The translations under genes were made by a program, and so were the position numbers. The notes below the pieces were generated by a model. That model was not told where the DNA came from. It worked only from the letters and a program-made list of their open reading frames with translations, and searched no databases. A stretch of 64,000 bases of DNA from Deuterostichococcus epilithicus (Eukaryota; Chlorophyta; Trebouxiophyceae; Prasiolales; Stichococcaceae): the NCBI GenBank assembly GCA_033439295.1, contig JAVTLE010000013.1:2790001-2854000 (forward strand). Direction: 5' to 3'. How positions within the stretch are numbered: the first letter of the stretch is position 1; the number at the start of each line of letters is the position of its first letter. Positions 20,590 to 33,238 of the stretch are shown in pieces.

Positions 20590-23574
20590 ATGGGGTGCTG
20601 CAGTTCGACGATGGGCGACAAGCCTGACGCGCCGCAGGCGAGTGCAGACCCCGCACTTTGCCGCTCGCGCCCGGCCCTCTGTGGCCGCTGCGTGACCCTA
20701 CAGCAGACCTGGCGCTCTATACGTCCATTTCGTTGGCTGTGTGCTCAGTTATCGGGCTGGGTTTACCTGCCGGCCCTCTCCCACTCTTAGCAGATCCCCG
20801 ACGCCCCGAGTTGTGTGCCGATTTGGCTGCTGGCTTGTTGACGCAGCTTGGAACCTTGCGATGAGCAGCAACCACGCACTGTACTGGGACGCAGCTTGCT
20901 TCAGACGGCACGCGCCGTACTATCAGAGCGCGATTGTCCAGTCAGAAAGCCTGAGCAGCTGGGCCTCACGAACAGGACCTGCAGCCGCCTATCAGCCTGC
21001 TCACAGACGCCTGTGCTACGTCTCATATGACCTGTCGGCAAGACAGCAGCCGTTGTACGGCTCGCGTTGCCTTGTAGTGATCTGACTTGTGACACACTTC
21101 ACACTCCATCTGGGCTTGTTCCTGGGTAAACTGCCAGCTTTTCCCCCATCTACGGTGTGCTACGCCAATGACGAAGGCCAATAGTGCTGGCAGATTTTCC
21201 TAAGTGCAGCCGTCACTGTCCCACAGAAGACCGGCGCTCAGGCATCCAGCAAGCCAGTACCCGGTGGTGCGGCGGGCTCTGCGGCGGGCGGTGCGGCTGG
21301 CGCTGGCAAATCCGTCAGCAACGCGGTGCCAGTGACTGCCGTCAAGTCCGGCAATTCGGGATTGGCGGGCGCCGCAGGGGCGGCTGCTGGCGGCAGCAGC
21401 AGCACGCCCGCAAGTGCGCGCACAGCCATCGCCGACCACACAACCGCTGGCCAGGTTCGCTCTTTTGGCACTAAAGCCAGAAGTATTCCATCACCCCAGC
21501 TAGGAGCCTGTTTTGGCGCCGAGTAAGGGCAAGTTTGAGGGACTGAATGTGCCGACGACTCTTGAGCCCGGCGTCGCAGGCAGTTGTTTCCAGCATGTCC
21601 TTCGCATATGCAGTACGGGTCGGGGAGGCTGGAGAAGGCTGCAAACCGGAGCACATACCTCACATACTGCGCTGCCTAGCGCTTCCAGGCTACCCCGCCA
21701 CCCAGTTCCTGCCAATGCCACCTGGGCAGACCTCCCCCTCCTATAAATGCGAACTCTCATGTCACCATCTGCTGCCCGCAGCCGGCTGTGGCGAAGAGCC
21801 AGGGCAGTGGCCTGGCCGTCCCGGGTCCGCCCTCTGGCGGCGTGCAGTACGGAGCGCAGGACAACCTTGACGCCGATGTGCGCGGCGACTTCGCCGTCGA
21901 TGGTGGCGGCAGTCACGGCGCCAGCCCCTCGGCGCCCGCGCGCCAGAAGTCCGCATCTGGCAGCCCGAAGCCGAGCGACCGCCCCCGCTGGGGTTCCACG
22001 CCCGCCGCCGCCGCCGCGCAGGTGCCCAGGATTGCGGCAACATGATCTGCCATCGAGGATCTCCCCGATGCACGTGGGAGCTCTGCGACTGCTTGTTCTT
22101 GTCGTCTGAGAGCGTACACAGAATGCAGCCGCGCAGCAGCAGCAGCAGCAGCCGCGTGTGCGACCCGCCTCCTGCTTAACGAAGCTAGACGATCAGAGCA
22201 CACGGTACGACCTGAGCCTGTGCTGGGTTTGAAACGTGCAATGCTGTCGCAGGCCCGCCGCACCGGCAGCGGCCGCGTGACAACCTCATCCAACCCGCCG
22301 GCGACGCCGCCGCGGCGCCACACGGCTGGCGACACTGTGGGTGAGCCGCGGGCCGGAACTGCATTACTGCGCTGCGGGCGCAGCATGCATCAGCAGCAGT
22401 GCCAGTCGTGCTGTGTGATGTGCACGTCCGCGTCTGGGACCCTTCGGGCTGGGCGCTGCAAGCAAGCAAGCCCTCACAGGGCTGCAGCAGCCCGGCACAG
22501 TTGTTGGTGATCTTGGCGGCACCAACGCAGCGTCCTCATGAAACCTCTGGGAGCAAACGCTCTCTCTCATCTACCGTGTCTTGGCTTCCACAGGTGGCCA
22601 GACGGTGGGGCGGTATGAGCAGGAGCCGCATGAAGGGCGCTCCACGCCTAGCTACATGCAACCTACACGCAGCTCCGACTTCAAAGCCCGCATCGCCTCT
22701 CCCGCCTCCAGCCGCAACCAGGTGGGTTTTGAGTGTTTCACGCTTGCACCGCGTCCGCGTCGCCTCTGCAATGCGAGCCCGAAGCACAGCCATGCTGCAG
22801 GCCCGTTGGATCGCATGCCTGGCAGCCCTGCCTGCGCTCGAGAGGGGACAGAGACGGTGCCGCTGGCCAGGTGCAGCGCTGCCGGCCTCTGTGTCGGGCC
22901 ATGGCTGCCCTCTGTGCCCGGACTTCTGGTGCGGGGCGGGGTTCCAAGTGCAGCGTTATGTTTACGCATCAGTGCAAGTTTGCCGAGGCATGTGCGCGCA
23001 TGTGCGACGCAGGGGCGGCGCCCGTATGGCCTTCTGGAACCGTCCAGCAGCCCCGAGCAGCAGCAGCAGCAGCAGCAGTTTTGAGCGGCGTTTTGAGCGG
23101 CGTCGGGGGCAAGGGACCCACACATCTGCAGCGGCTGGACCCACGCCCTGTCGGTCGCCAGAGCGCCTGAGGCTGGACCGACTGCACACCCTGCAGGCGC
23201 GGGCGCCGTGGGGCGTCAGCCCGCTGCGCCAGGCGTCCTCTGGCGCATCCGCCGGCACCGCCACCCCGCCCGCCCGCCCGCAGTTCGACACGGGCGCGCC
23301 GGCTGACGGCGGCGCGCCGGCGGCACCGGAGCCGCCGGCGNCCCACGAGCCGGCCGCCGCCCCCGTCGCCAACGGCGTCGCCGGTGGCGGCGCTCCTGAT
23401 GCTGGGACCGCTGCCGACGCTGCGGCTGGTGGGGGGGCTGCGGCTTCCCACGTGGGAACCAGCGGCGGCGGCAGCGGGGGCGGGCTGGCTGCTGCGGAGG
23501 AGGCGGTCGCGAAGGCGAAGGAGTTCGAGCACGAGGGCGGCGACGCCGCTGAGCCACGCGCCATCATTGCGTGA
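20590..23574 (+). CDS. Ala/Gly/Ser/Pro-rich protein with dual-acylation N-terminus
   Basis: I do not recognise the gene. Six exons fit in phase: 20590-20637, 21227-21454, 21782-22021, 22253-22340, 22594-22721, 23197-23574 (369 residues). The start MGCCSSTMGD has Gly2, Cys3, Cys4 and Ser6, the pattern of N-myristoylation plus palmitoylation, which would hold the protein on a membrane. The rest is low-complexity and probably disordered, with short conserved-looking patches ('GRYEQEPHEGRSTPSYMQ', 'RRTGSGRVTTSSNPPATPP') and an acidic Ala-rich C-terminus ('EEAVAKAKEFEHEGGDAAEP'). The first intron needs a GC donor (GCGAGT), so the link of exon 1 to the rest is the weakest point. One N base at 23341 lies in the last exon. 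CAG runs lie in the fourth and fifth introns near 22137 and 23058. Confidence 0.6.
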
Positions 23575-23872
23575 TGCGGGGCTGCGGTTTTGCTGGGTGG
23601 GGCGCGTAATCCAGCTGGTGATGCGGGCCCTCGCGGCGTCGCATCCGTCCCGAGCTGACTTGAGAACTGGGGCGTCTTGAGCTCCGCGATCGGCATTAGG
23701 TGCGTTGACAGGGGCTTGGTGGGGATCAAAACGCCGGCGTCATTCATCTGGGTGGCCGGGGTCGATGTCTCTTTTCTGTGGTGTTGCAGAGCACCAGGAT
23801 GGCTGTGTTGATGTTGCTCGTGACCGTGTCAATGCTACACTTAAAGCAGATGTTATTCGCATCCTGCACCGC
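23575..23872. other. intergenic region
   Basis: Short gap between two plus-strand genes. I see no exon. Confidence 0.35.
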
Positions 23873-26800
23873 ATGCGCTTCTGGTTTTGGGTGTTCCTTT
23901 GGGCAGCGAGCACTGCGGGCAAATGTGAAGTGAAGGAGTCCGGTCCCGGTTGCTTGGTTAATGAATCGGTTCAGATCTCGCTGAGGCACAGCAGTTGGTT
24001 TCTCATGGCGCCAAGTGAAATCAACAAACGTGGGATCGACGCCCGTGCACCTTCGCCGACACTAGCAAAGCTGCAGCATTTACACGGCATTGCATGCCCC
24101 TGTAGTCATGCATTGACAGGCTGTGGACGACAGCTGTCAGACTGATGACCTGTTTCACACGTCAGACCTGCTCTAAGTGCTCACAAACATCTGAGAATGA
24201 TGCACCGCGACCAGCATGCCAGGTTTTGCCAGCAGGCAGGTGCTGTTGTAGGTGGGGGAAATACCTGTAGGTGCTGTGCATCGAACTGAAAGATTTGGTA
24301 CAGATCTTGTTCGGAATCGCACCGGAAGCCATGCCACGGCGGTAGTGTGCCACAAGCGCCGCCTGGTGTCATCTGCGTCAGCCAACTTTCACGCAAAAGC
24401 GTCACTTACAGCCTCTACTCATGTCGAATGGCACGACCTCGAACGCAACATTAGTGCTTGGCACCGTGTTCAACGGCAACGATTCGTTGATCACGTTCCT
24501 CCCCAGCTGCACAGACGCGGTCAGCTACTCAGACTTCTCCGCCGGGGCAGCCGATGCATTCGACGTCCGGTCCTGGGATTACTACAAGGTGGGATCTTGC
24601 CCTACAGGCGTGCATGTGTCGCCGGCCGGGACACCTTGTGCAGCAAAGCCTCTGAATGGCGTATTTGCTGCGTCGGTAACGGCTTTGGCCAAGTGTCGTC
24701 ACTGGGCATCATGCAGTTCGCCATCGCGCAGCGCAGCATGCATGCTGAGCGGCCGTATCCATGGCACAATACTGCATTTCACCTCGTCCGCAGGGCAATA
24801 TTCGCTATGCCATAGCTGGGTGGGTTGCTGCGGGCATCTGCCTGCTAGCGGCCATCCTCTTCATAATTTGGGTGAGCATAGCCGCAGCATGCCGCCTCCT
24901 CTGCCGGCGCCACCCTTACAAGCAACATGCGGCTCTTGGGGAACAAGGTGCACGTGGTGAACGATGTCCGACTGCTCCGGCGCCACTAAGCAGCTGCTTG
25001 CCTTGGCGTTGCCTTTCCAGGCCATCTCGCTGTGCTGCTGCACCTGTTGCTGCGGGGTGCGCCGGTGGTCTGCCGCTGAACGCCAAAATGCCGCAGCCTT
25101 CAAGGCCGATCCCTCGGGCTACCCAGCATCCAGGTGTTTACAGCACAATGCTTTCCTGCGTGACGTCCTCCTACCTGCAGCATTGAAACTAGCGCTTCCT
25201 CGTGTGCCTCGGAGCAAAGCCGTCCTGTCCTCACGCACCCAATTGGTACCATGACACGACATGGCACCGAATCACTGCTTCCCCCTCACGTCCGCTGCCT
25301 GATGCCTGGCGCGCATCGCGCTCAGGAGCCGGCGCTTCCGGGACCGCCACGGCTGCTGCAGCATCGTGCTGTGCACGCTGATCATCGTCGCGCTGCTGGT
25401 CATGCTGGCGACCGCCGCGTGGGGCCTGGCGGAGGGCCTGCTGGCCACCCGCCACGTGTCTGATGAATTCTGGGACGTCATCGACACCGCACGTACCAAG
25501 GTGCTGCTATGCGCGGTGCCGCTGCGGAATTTGAGTCTGTATCAGGAGGAAGAATTGGAGGTTGCAGATGTTCACTCCCTGCGCCATCAGATCACTGCGA
25601 CCTTGTCGGGGCCGGTGCTTCAGCTGATGTCTCTGCTGCATCGCAGCCAGAGCCCTCCCGGCGTGCTAAAGCACCCTCAGGGCATGATCTCACCCGCAGC
25701 CAATTCCCCCCAGGCTAGGATGACGACGCCACAGCGCTGCCTCGTGGAGAAGTCGAAGGAACGAGGTCGAACAGAAAGGCGTTTCTGATAGAGGGATCGA
25801 TGAATCGTCTTGCTCCACTCCGGTGCAGGTGGGCAACCTGCGCAACACCGTCAGCAGCTTCTTCACCGGCGTGGCCGGCCTGCAGGCAACGCTCAGCGTC
25901 TTGGGCGCCACGCTCACCAGTGCGCCGCTCTTACTATATCTTGACATTGCTCAGAACACGGTGGGCTGCTGCATGTGCACATGCATGTGCATGCCTGCTG
26001 TTCGGCTTGCCCTGCTGTGAAGGCCACCCTGCGGAGCTGTGTCTCTGCACTGCCGCCTGGGCCCTGCTTGCCATGCATCAAGCCAAGCCTCCGGTTATCC
26101 ACCTGTTCGTGCAAGCATCCAGCCCAGGCCCCTGAGACAGAACAGAGACAGTAGCGACAGGTGCAGCGAGCCAGCTGCAAGGCGTACACCTACTTGAACT
26201 GACAGATCACACTCGCAAAAGGTCACCGCGTTTGGCCGCTGTCGCCGCAGGCATGGGCCTGACAGCACTCGAGAATCAGGTCAACCTGCCAATCGACTCG
26301 ACGGGTGCCGTCCGACGAGTCTCGAAGTCGAGACAGGGAACACATCTCATGCCGGTCACCGCCACCTGCAGGCGTGGACCTTACAGCGCTGGAGAGCCAG
26401 GTCAACCTGCCCATCAACCTGACGGGGCTGGTGTCGTCCAACATCGCAAACGCGCTGAGCGACGTGGCCGACGGCCTGTCGTCAGTGGTGTCCAGCGGCA
26501 ACACTGTGGTGGCCCACATCCAGCGCTACGGCGTCCGCACGCTGACCAACTTGGAGGACGATCACAAGGCCCTCGTTGATGATGTGAGTCGCTCTGCCAT
26601 ATCAGTCCCAACACATACGTTCCCGCATCGTCTTCCTGTCTCATGTGTTGGAGGCCACCATGTGTCGCCTGTGGGTCTTTCCAGAGCTCCTGAACGACCC
26701 TTCCTGAACAACCCTTCATGTCGCTAGCGCAGCTCCAGAACAAGTGGGCCCCGCTGGCGCTGGGCGTCCTGTTTGGCGTGCTGGCGCTGCTGGCAATCTT

Positions 26801-29800
26801 GGCGACGATCCTGCTGCTGGCACGCCACGTGCGCACTGGCAACTTGTTCCTGGCGCTGCTGTGGCTGTGGACCGCGCTCTACATGTTTGCCGGCCCGGGT
26901 GCGCTTGGAAAGAGTCTGCTCTAGGCCTCACCTGCGCTGTGCCCTGGCTCTGCGGGTTGGGACATGCTGCATGCTTGGTGACCCTGAAGACCGCATTGCT
27001 TCACCTGCCCAAGTGCGACGCGTGCACAACAGAAGCCATCTGACTGCTCACGACACTGGCTTGTGCATGGGGCACGCGGGTGCCAGCCCGCAGCCCGTTG
27101 CTGCTCTGGCGTCCGCCCTGTGGTGTGTGTCAGACCACCACATGTGGCAGCCCTGTCACCCCAGCAGCCGGCGCCTGACGACCTCCACCCTCGTGCGCCT
27201 GCAGGTCTGCTGCGCTTTGGCAACGTGGTCACTGAGGACGCGTGCCTCTACACGGAGTCGTTCGTCTTCAAGGTCGTCAACGACACCGGCAGCCTGTCGG
27301 ACGCCAACCGCGGCCGCATCACCACAGGGCTGGAGTACTACTTCGGCGCCTTTGGCAACAGCGTCACGCTGGACGAGATCATCAACGAGGCACGCCCTCG
27401 GGTCCTCGTCCAGCGCCATCCAGCCTCCGAGCATGTTATCAGGCAGCGAGACAGCCGGGGCGTCAGCCAGGCATGGGCACCCGCCGCTGCAAATGGGGTG
27501 TGGGACCGCTCCAGGGTGGGTGAATCCACCGCCCTCGCGGAGTGTCCCCCGAGACTGCAGTGCCCGCTTCGGCCGCGGCCACACCGGTGTCCTTGAAAGG
27601 TGCTCGCCGAGACCATCAGCACCGGCACGAACCCGGAAGATTAGCGGCTCACAGAGCACCGTCCTGCTGTGTCTGCCGCACACGTCCATTGTGGCATATG
27701 CTTGAATTGTCCGCCGTCTGTACCGTTCGCGGCGAATCCTCCATGGGCGGAGGTCCCAAAGCCACCTTGTCGTCACACACTTGTGCTCTCAATGCCTCCA
27801 CTCTGTGTCTGCCTGCCGCCCATCAGGCCTTGCTGGGCATTCTTGTTCCTGCTGTGCCAGTGTTCCAGGAGGGACGACCCCAGCATCCCGCGGCCCGCCT
27901 GGGCTGCCGATCTGGCCTGCCTCAGGCCCACGCCGCCCTGCTCCGTGATGCTTTCCAGACTTGACATCCTCCCAAGAGTCTCGTTCGATGTCCTGTCCGT
28001 CTGCAGCACCTCTTGTCGCTTAGGGTGCACAGGCGGCGATGCCTTGGTCAAGCACTCCAAGAACACAGGTCACACATGTGCACGGCTGCAGGAACACAGG
28101 CGCAGTGACAAGCGGCACGCACGACTGCAGCATGCCACAACGGCTGCCCAGAGCCCAACGGGAAGCGCCCACAGGATATGTCCACGCGCCGAACCTGCGG
28201 CAAGCAGTCGCCCACGACATGCTGACACACCCATCACCAGTGGAGCGCCGCACATACGGCTGACGCCCTTCCCCCTGCCTGCGCGCAGGTCTACGGCATC
28301 GACCTGGCATTCATCAGCAACCTGGTGCAGGAGCCGCTCGTCAATCAGACAGTGGTCAGCCTGTCCAGCACCGCCGCCCAGGTACTGCTTCTCGAGCCTG
28401 CAGCTCCTGAGTTGCTCTCGACCTGGGTGTTACACGCATGCGTTTGCCCTCACATTCTGTTTCGCAGGCTGTCCAGTGCCGCCGCGCGGCTATGAGCCTT
28501 GAACTTTCAATTCATGGCGTGCCAGCTGGCATGCTGCTCTCATGCACTGGTTTACAGATTTTCGCCTGAATCGTTTTGGCAGCAACACCATACACAACAT
28601 GTCTGCACAAACTTTAAGACCGCATCATGCACCGCTGCTCACCGCAAGCAGTCAATCCTTCGGCAGTTTGCTCATAAGCACCGGGGTGTGCAGTGCTCAG
28701 CCGCACGCATGCAGTGCCCAGCTGACATATGTGTGTGCGATGTGCGCGCACAGGGCATCTTGCAGGCGCAGTCGAACCTCAACAGCACGCAGCAGCAGCA
28801 GCTGGCCAATGCGCCGCAGGCCCTGTCCGCCATCATCACGGTGCGCGCCTCCGCTCGCTCTCCTCGCAGTCCCTCTGCAGCCTGCGAGCCACCAGCTGCA
28901 TGCTGCACAACTTGCAATGGTGCCAGCTGTCATACCCGCGCTCCGCTGCCATGGCCCCCCGTATGGTTTCTAAAACCCCGGGCAGCTTTTGCACCCACTG
29001 CCTCCTGCCCGTTGAGTTTGCAGCTGCTGCCTAGATGTCAACAGGATATGTTGTCATGTAACAAGAAAAGGAAGGAGACGCAAGCCCTGTCGCTGTGACT
29101 CATGAAGCTGCCTCCACCCGAGCCCGGCATCTTCCATGGGCATGCTTCAATTGACGCATGGTTGTGTGCCAAGCAGGAGTTTGCGTCGCTGCAGCGGCAG
29201 ATGTCGCGCGCCACCTACGAGCCGCTGTACGCCGACGTCAAGGAGCTGCTGTGCTGCACGGTGGCGGACGGCGTGCGGAAGGCCTGGATCGCCTACACCG
29301 TCGCCGCGACCTTTGCGGGTGAGCGGTACACACACGCAGGATGATGGTTTCTGGAAGCTCAGTTCTGAAGCCTCGTGCCCCACTTCTTCTGAGGCCTTGC
29401 CGCTGCTATTGTGTGATGGAACGCTCTGCTCCAACCTGCTGCTGGGTCCAACCGCACAGGCTGCAGACCTGTGCGTCAGCTGGGCCTCGTGCAGCAGCAC
29501 ATGAGTGTACACGCCTGCATCGAGCACAAGCGCCCAGAGGCACCTCCCCTCCTGCCTGCGCCGTCCCTGGTGCGGGCGGCAGCCTCGGAACAGGGTGCGC
29601 AGGGGATCAGCGCTAAGGTGTCGTCCTTGCTGCGCGGGCGGAGGACTCTGACCCGACACTCCCGTGCCTGCGCAGCGGTGCTGTGCGTGCTGCTGACGGC
29701 GCGGGCGCTGCAGGCCGCGCGCGGCTACACATCCCGCCGGCCGCCACCGGACAGCCAGTTCATCGTCAGCGGCGGCGCCAGCGGCCACGGGCCGCCACTC

Positions 29801-30146
29801 AACAGTGCCGCCGGCTCCCCGCAGCAGGTGGGTCGGCTGCCTGTTGCCTGCATGGCTGTTGTGTGCTGCTCTGGGCTGTGTGGAAGCCTCGGATGCAGAG
29901 TCTTGCAGGGGGAGGTGTTTCCCATTAAGTTATTAGGCTCCTCGAGTTTGTCGCGTTGTCACCTTGCAGCCGTACCCCCCGCCGCACAACAGCAACGGCT
30001 TCATCGGCAACGGCTACCCTAATGGCGGCTTGAATAGTTACCCGACGGCAGGGCCCGGATCCAGCGGGCCCCGACCCTCCTGGCCGTCGGCTCAGCCTGC
30101 CTACACCGGCGGCTCCTATGCGCCCTTCAAGGTGCGTACCTGCTGA
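23873..30146 (+). CDS. five-span membrane protein with prominin/tweety-like topology
   Basis: Exons that fit in phase: 24412-24588, 24794-24871, 25021-25133, 25326-25500, 25829-25919, 26372-26583, 26733-26898, 27205-27389 (or to 27401), 28289-28381, 28754-28840, 29177-29318, 29676-29827, 29970-30131 and a short end. An ATG at 23873 begins a good signal peptide ('MRFWFWVFLWAASTAG') and can splice in phase to 24412. Layout: glycosylation-rich outer N-terminus, span 1 (exon at 24794), Cys-rich inner loop CCCTCCCG, span 2 ('LCTLIIVALLVMLATAAWGL'), large outer loop with N-glycosylation sites, spans 3 and 4 in exon 26733-26898, second outer loop, span 5 crossing the 29318/29676 junction, and a Pro/Tyr/Gly-rich inner tail. 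This is the order seen in prominins and tweety channels and their plant relatives. Role is inferred only: membrane curvature, channel or surface organisation. About 620-640 residues. Confidence 0.65.
26251..26460 (+). repeat. tandem duplication of an exon start in the prominin/tweety-like gene
   Basis: 'GMGLTALENQVNLPIDSTG' (from 26251) and 'GVDLTALESQVNLPINLTG' (from 26372) are copies 121 bases apart, each after a CAG acceptor and each in the same phase. Only the second runs on into the long conserved exon, so the first is either a relic or a rarely used alternative exon. Confidence 0.75.
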
Positions 30147-31019
30147 ACAGTTTTCGGCAAGGTGGGCAAGGCCCAGGCGCTTGCCTGGCTTGCAAGCCGG
30201 CGGCCGCAGCAGGTTTGTCGATCGAACGGGCCAGTCTGCATTGCGATCACGCTGCGGTTTTGGGTCCGCGACAGGTTCCGATCAAAGCATTTGATCTGCG
30301 CTCTCAACCTGCACTCTTGAACAGCTCTCCTGTTCCTGACAGTCAATGTTCTAACGTGCAGGAGGGTGTTTGAAGAAGGCGGGCGAGAAAAAGGGGAAGA
30401 GGGGCACTGCGTGTCGTGGGCATGGTGGCGTGCATAGTATCTAGCGGCACATCTGGTTTCTGGCACCATTCTTGAACACATGGAACTTCTTCAATTCCAT
30501 CCGAGTTCAGACTTCCCTGTCGATCGGGCTCTGGGGACGGCTGACTGATGTTGCGCAGCTGCTATCGTGGCTTCAAAACGTCCTGCGCTTGAGCAGGTGT
30601 GTGTTCTGTGGAGCTGCGTGCCATCTTGACTAACTGCAACCTGTGCACCAGAGACACACGTGGTGTTTGGAACTGTTCCCCGTGAATGTATGGCTAGGCA
30701 TCAGGAAACGCTGTACCTCCGTCGCGGGCTTGATAATGGGGAAACCGTGCACTTAATAGGGTAGCAACCCCTTGCATGTGCACACAATTTACACCATTTC
30801 TCTAATGCGGTGTTCATTGCTTTGAACTTGGAGGCTTCGACGTTGCCAGCACTAAGACAAGCCCACGGCGTGCATTTACCCCGGCTGCAGGTGCACCCAC
30901 CGCATGATGTGCAGGGTAGCAACCACGTCTCGCTGGTCGGCGCTGCCTGCCTCTGACAGCTAACCCTGAGATGCGGCATGAGTAAGCAAATCCCTAATCA
31001 CCATGCACCCCTTTTGACG
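30147..31019. other. convergent intergenic region
   Basis: Lower-GC stretch between the 3' ends of the membrane-protein gene (+) and the LRR gene (-). A possible last exon of the former (acceptor before 30362, stop at 30373) is compatible in phase. Nothing else coding is seen. Confidence 0.4.
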
Positions 31020-33238
31020 TCATCGAAACCTCCAGAAGACACCGGACAGCTCAGCAAAGAAGTCGATCGTGCCCAGCCGCTCGACAGAATGCAGCTTGGC
31101 TGCTTCATCGCCCATGGGCGATGAAGCAGACGCAATCACGGCTGGCGCCTGCCGCCCGGCCGAAGCGGCATGGCTGCGCAGCATCAACCTCAGCGCGGCC
31201 ACCACCTCTGCCCGATCCACCGCCGCCGCCGATGCATCCCCTTGTCCCCGAAGCTCGCAGACGCCGAGCACATCCAGCGCCATGCCGGCGAATGCCGCCA
31301 TGTTGCCATGCGTTATGTAGGTAGCTTCGGAGCCCAGTGGGTTGTCGCTGACGTCCAGAATCCGCAGCCGCTGGCACTGGGCGGGCACCAGCGACCGCTG
31401 CAGGCATGATATGTCATTGCCCTGCGGCACCAGCATGCCAACACGGTGGCAAGCCCCATCCCCCGCTGTTGTGCCGCAGCGCATAGCTTGCCGTGCATCA
31501 TGGCGAGCAGCTGCTTCCAAGGCATCCATAATGCTGCAGACTGCTGCGGGGTATGCAAGCTGAGAAGATGCAAAAGGATCATGCAAGGCGAGGCCGCCGC
31601 TGCACCTTCAGGCTCAGTGCCGTCAGTCCAACATCCTCCAGCGGAAGGGCCCGCAGATTGACGAGCGCATCCAGCGCCTCGGCCAGCTCCGCCGGCATCC
31701 ATTGGATGCCGCGGATACTGAGCTGCCGCAGGTCGTGCAGTCCGCCAGGCTGGCTACCGCGCTGCGCCGCTGCGGTGTCGCCACTGGGCTCTCAGGCAGC
31801 AGCTGCACAAGCCCGTGCATCTCCAGGCACAGGTTGGTGAGCAAGCGTGGGAGGGCGTGAGGAGGCCACTCAACCACCGTGACGTGCAGCTTTGCCAGGT
31901 CCAGCAGCGCCCCAAAGGCTTGCGGCAGGCAGATGAGACCCCACGAAACCGCGATTTTGTCAGCGTCACCATATGGCTTTTCTTTCAGCCGCAATGTTTG
32001 CAGCCCTTGTGGGAATGACGCCGACCGGCAGCTTCTGACGCCCAGATTCTGAAAACACACGGCCGTCAGGTTGCTTGCGGTCGCCAGGCCGGATGACAGT
32101 TGCCCGCATGGAGAGAGCAGGGGCCAGTGGTCGATGCATGAGTGTTGCAGCCAAACAGCACGCATTGCGCATTGCCCATGCCATGCCAGCCTATGCTAGC
32201 GGGTGCTATGCTAGCAGGTCAAACGTCCATCACATTGCGGATCAAGGGTTTGCGCACAGCAGATGCCAGCCTAACAGGAACCGATGTGGGCCACATACCC
32301 GATGCCGATTCCTGGGCACTCAGCATATCAAGTTCCCGCAGCTTGAGGCAGGCACACACCGCAGAAACGAGCGCACGCGCCCCTGGGGGCTGCGGCCCTG
32401 ACTGCAGAGCAAGGCTGACGGCCTGCATGCCGGGCCAAGGCCACCACCACACCGCAGATTGGCAGCATGTGTGGACTGCCATCCGCATGCTGGGGGCGGA
32501 GGAATAATTAGGCTCTACAGCCAGCCAGCAAGGAGCTGCAGACGTTGCATGGGTGCACCAGAGCATCGCAACACGGCAGCCCACCTCGAGCTGCGGCAGC
32601 GACTGGACGATGGTGCTCAGCAGCGCCAGGTCCGTTCTGGAAGGCACGTCCAGGACAAGCAGCACCAGGTCTCTGCACAGCGACAGGGCTGTGAACACCG
32701 GCTGCGGCATCCAGTGCGAATCATGGCCCAGCGCCTTGCTTCGAATCAGGGTGACATGGAACAGCTGGCCGCCTGAGAAGAGGATGATGCACACGGCGCT
32801 CAGCAGGTCGTGATAAACTTGGCCGTGGTTCTGCAAAGCAGAAATGGCATTTGCATGTCAGGGCCGCCCGGGAGGCTTGTCAGCCGAAACGAGAACTGAC
32901 GAGCAGTGGTAATCTGCACTGCGCTGCAGCTGAGTGTGGACCTCGGGATGGGAGGTACGAACCACAGCATGGACGCGCATTGTATCGGCAGAGCTGCAGT
33001 GAGAGATGGAAGCTCTGCAGCCGCCGAGCGTGAGCTTTGCGACATACTGGAATGCGGTGACCAGGTCTCGGAGGCTGCCGTCAACATGGGTCGCGGCCGC
33101 GGCGGCAGAGGCAGCCCATTGCATAGTGTCAAACCAGGTCAGGCGGCCGCGGCAGCAACCCAGGGCCCAGCAGACACGCGACAACGCCACGGCAACAGCG
33201 GCAGAGTCGCTGCTGGGCGCATCGCGGACGTAGCCCAT
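31020..33238 (-). CDS. leucine-rich-repeat protein, possibly F-box-like
   Basis: Phase-consistent exons are 32830-32585, 32048-31606 and 31421-31020, with a probable first exon from about 33238 to 32965. Repeats such as 'LHDLRQLSIRGIQWMPAELAE', read on, 'LVNLRALPLEDVGLTALSLK' and 'CQRLRILDVSDNPLGSEA' show irregular leucine-rich units. The first exon has 'ALSRVCWALGCC', which resembles the end of an F-box, but that is weak. Such proteins usually act as substrate adaptors for ubiquitin ligases. The exon 32048-31606 is 443 bases long although both its edges are phase 0, so one base is missing or two are extra. The break falls near 31741-31749, where the LRR frame switches. Either the gene is decaying or the assembly has an error. 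Confidence 0.55.

Noticed and set aside
21721-21730. TATA-like CCTATAAATG as a promoter
   Set aside because: It lies in an intron of a gene with phase-consistent exons on both sides, so chance is likelier.
22652-23747. long minus-strand open frames across 22.6-23.7 kb
   Set aside because: The Arg/Pro/Ala/Ser-rich readings mirror plus-strand exons whose splice phases agree, so the minus frames are artefacts of high GC.
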